This document shows, piece after piece, positions 6,867 through 7,110 of a stretch of 7,110 nucleotides of DNA. Location of the stretch: the NCBI GenBank assembly GCA_031278935.1, contig JAITJK010000199.1:1-7110 (forward strand), given 5' to 3'. The notes beneath the pieces are model-generated. The model was given only the letters and a program-made list of their open reading frames with translations. It ran no database searches and was not told where the DNA came from. The position numbers and the translations under genes are program-made. How positions within the stretch are numbered: the first letter of the stretch is position 1; every line of letters begins with the position of its first letter. Source of the DNA: Spirochaetaceae bacterium. Its GTDB lineage: Bacteria; Spirochaetota; Spirochaetia; Treponematales; Breznakiellaceae.

Positions 6867-6884
6867 TGTTAGCACCTGCTAACA
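6867..6884. promoter_or_regulatory. Perfect palindromic operator candidate at the FTR1 gene
   Basis: TGTTAGCA-CC-TGCTAACA has 8-base arms around a two-base centre with no mismatch. It starts at the predicted transcription start and ends directly before the ribosome-binding site, so a bound repressor would block the promoter. The TTAG...CTAA core recalls DtxR/MntR-type metal-repressor sites, but the spacing between arms differs from the classical DtxR box, so the regulator family is only a guess. In RNA it would also form a tight 5' stem. Confidence 0.65.
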
Positions 6885-6890
6885 CGAATC

Positions 6891-6919
6891 AAGATACCAA
6901 GTTATTCCCTTTCTGTCAA
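6891..6919 (-). promoter_or_regulatory. Sigma-70-type promoter of the FTR1 gene
   Basis: Minus-strand TTGACA (6919-6914), a 17-base spacer and TATCTT (6896-6891). Both hexamers and the spacing are identical to the sbp promoter. Predicted start is near 6884, giving a leader of about 30 bases that consists mostly of the operator palindrome. Confidence 0.75.
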
Positions 6920-6974
6920 GAGTCCGTCTGCCTCTTCCCAACCCAGGCAGGTAGCCGCAGCAAGGAGCTGGGGC

Positions 6975-7013
6975 AAGAAAACGGGGGTCAGACCCCCAAA
7001 GGCCTGACCCCCC
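6975..7013 (-). terminator. Rho-independent terminator of the upstream gene
   Basis: Read on the minus strand, GGGGGTCAG (7012-7004) pairs with CTGACCCCC (6991-6983) around a 12-base loop and is followed by GTTTTCTT (6982-6975). It lies 22 bases after the TAA at 7035 and separates that gene from the FTR1 promoter. Part of the stem is itself a GGGGTC/GACCCC palindrome repeated in cysA. Confidence 0.75.
6984..6996. repeat. GGGGTC-A-GACCCC palindrome (second copy)
   Basis: This is the second perfect copy of the 13-base palindrome at 733-745, in opposite orientation judged by its central base. Here the symmetry extends to 15 bases (GGGGG...CCCCC, 6983-6997). It overlaps the terminator stem and could fold alternatively with it. 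Confidence 0.5.
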
Positions 7014-7034
7014 ATTCCGCACACCCCACCGCTA

Positions 7035-7110
7035 TTAGTAGGTGGGAATCGCTACAACGTCAAAGGGCTCTTTAGGCTCCCCAAACCGTACCAGAAAACG
7101 GTTCCCCCCA
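7035..7110 (-). CDS. C-terminal fragment of an unrecognised protein
   Basis: The last 24 codons and a TAA stop of a minus-strand gene enter from the right edge. The peptide ends NRFLVRFGEPKEPFDV, then VAIPTY. The frame is believable because a good terminator follows it within about 22 bases and its composition resembles the neighbouring genes. The fragment is too short to assign a family. It lies directly upstream of the FTR1 gene but is separated from it by the terminator, so a shared function should not be assumed. Confidence 0.6.
   Translation of the reverse strand, partial: GGNRFLVRFGEPKEPFDVVAIPTY

Noticed and set aside
5328..6875. FTR1 protein starting at GTG 6875
   Set aside because: That codon lies inside the operator palindrome close to the predicted transcript start. 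ATG 6854 has a good ribosome site and begins the signal peptide.

Overview
The window carries a sulfate-uptake operon, a lone competence-type phosphoribosyltransferase gene (comF family) and an FTR1-type iron permease gene, with fragments of two further genes at the edges. The organism looks like a GC-moderate to GC-rich diderm bacterium. The style of the ComF protein, and a NusG-domain-II protein next to housekeeping-type genes, remind me of treponeme-like spirochaetes. That placement is an inference from protein character, not a database result. There are no RNA genes, insertion sequences, CRISPR arrays or phage genes.

Layout. Positions 1-322 (minus) hold the N-terminal part of a small membrane-anchored NusG domain II protein that runs off the left edge. 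Positions 454-4437 (minus) hold the sulfate ABC transporter, transcribed right to left: sbp (periplasmic sulfate-binding protein), cysT and cysW (the two permeases, with stop and start overlapping), a 145-base spacer with two possible hairpins, and cysA (the ATPase). The sbp promoter (TTGACA, 17 bases, TATCTT) sits in an A/T-tract-rich interval shared with the divergent comF at 4612-5331 (plus). comF ends tail-to-tail with the FTR1 permease gene (5328-6854, minus), and the two stop codons share the palindrome CTAG. The permease gene has its own promoter with exactly the same hexamers and spacer as sbp, followed at once by a perfect 18-base palindrome that looks like an operator. Further right, a GC-rich hairpin plus T-tract ends the transcript of an unrecognised gene whose last 24 codons enter the window at the right edge.

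How the genes work together. Sbp would capture sulfate in the periplasm, CysT/CysW form the membrane channel and CysA drives it with ATP, supplying sulfur for cysteine synthesis. The FTR1 protein would import iron through paired REGxE motifs and has a duplicated periplasmic N-terminal region. The two loci are separate transcription units but share promoter architecture, each with a dyad just downstream of the -10, which fits repression according to sulfur and metal status respectively. I see no strong evidence of an undescribed multi-gene system. The most interesting items are the permease operator, the GGGGTC/GACCCC palindrome found both in the terminator and inside cysA, and the start-site puzzle of the NusG domain II gene.
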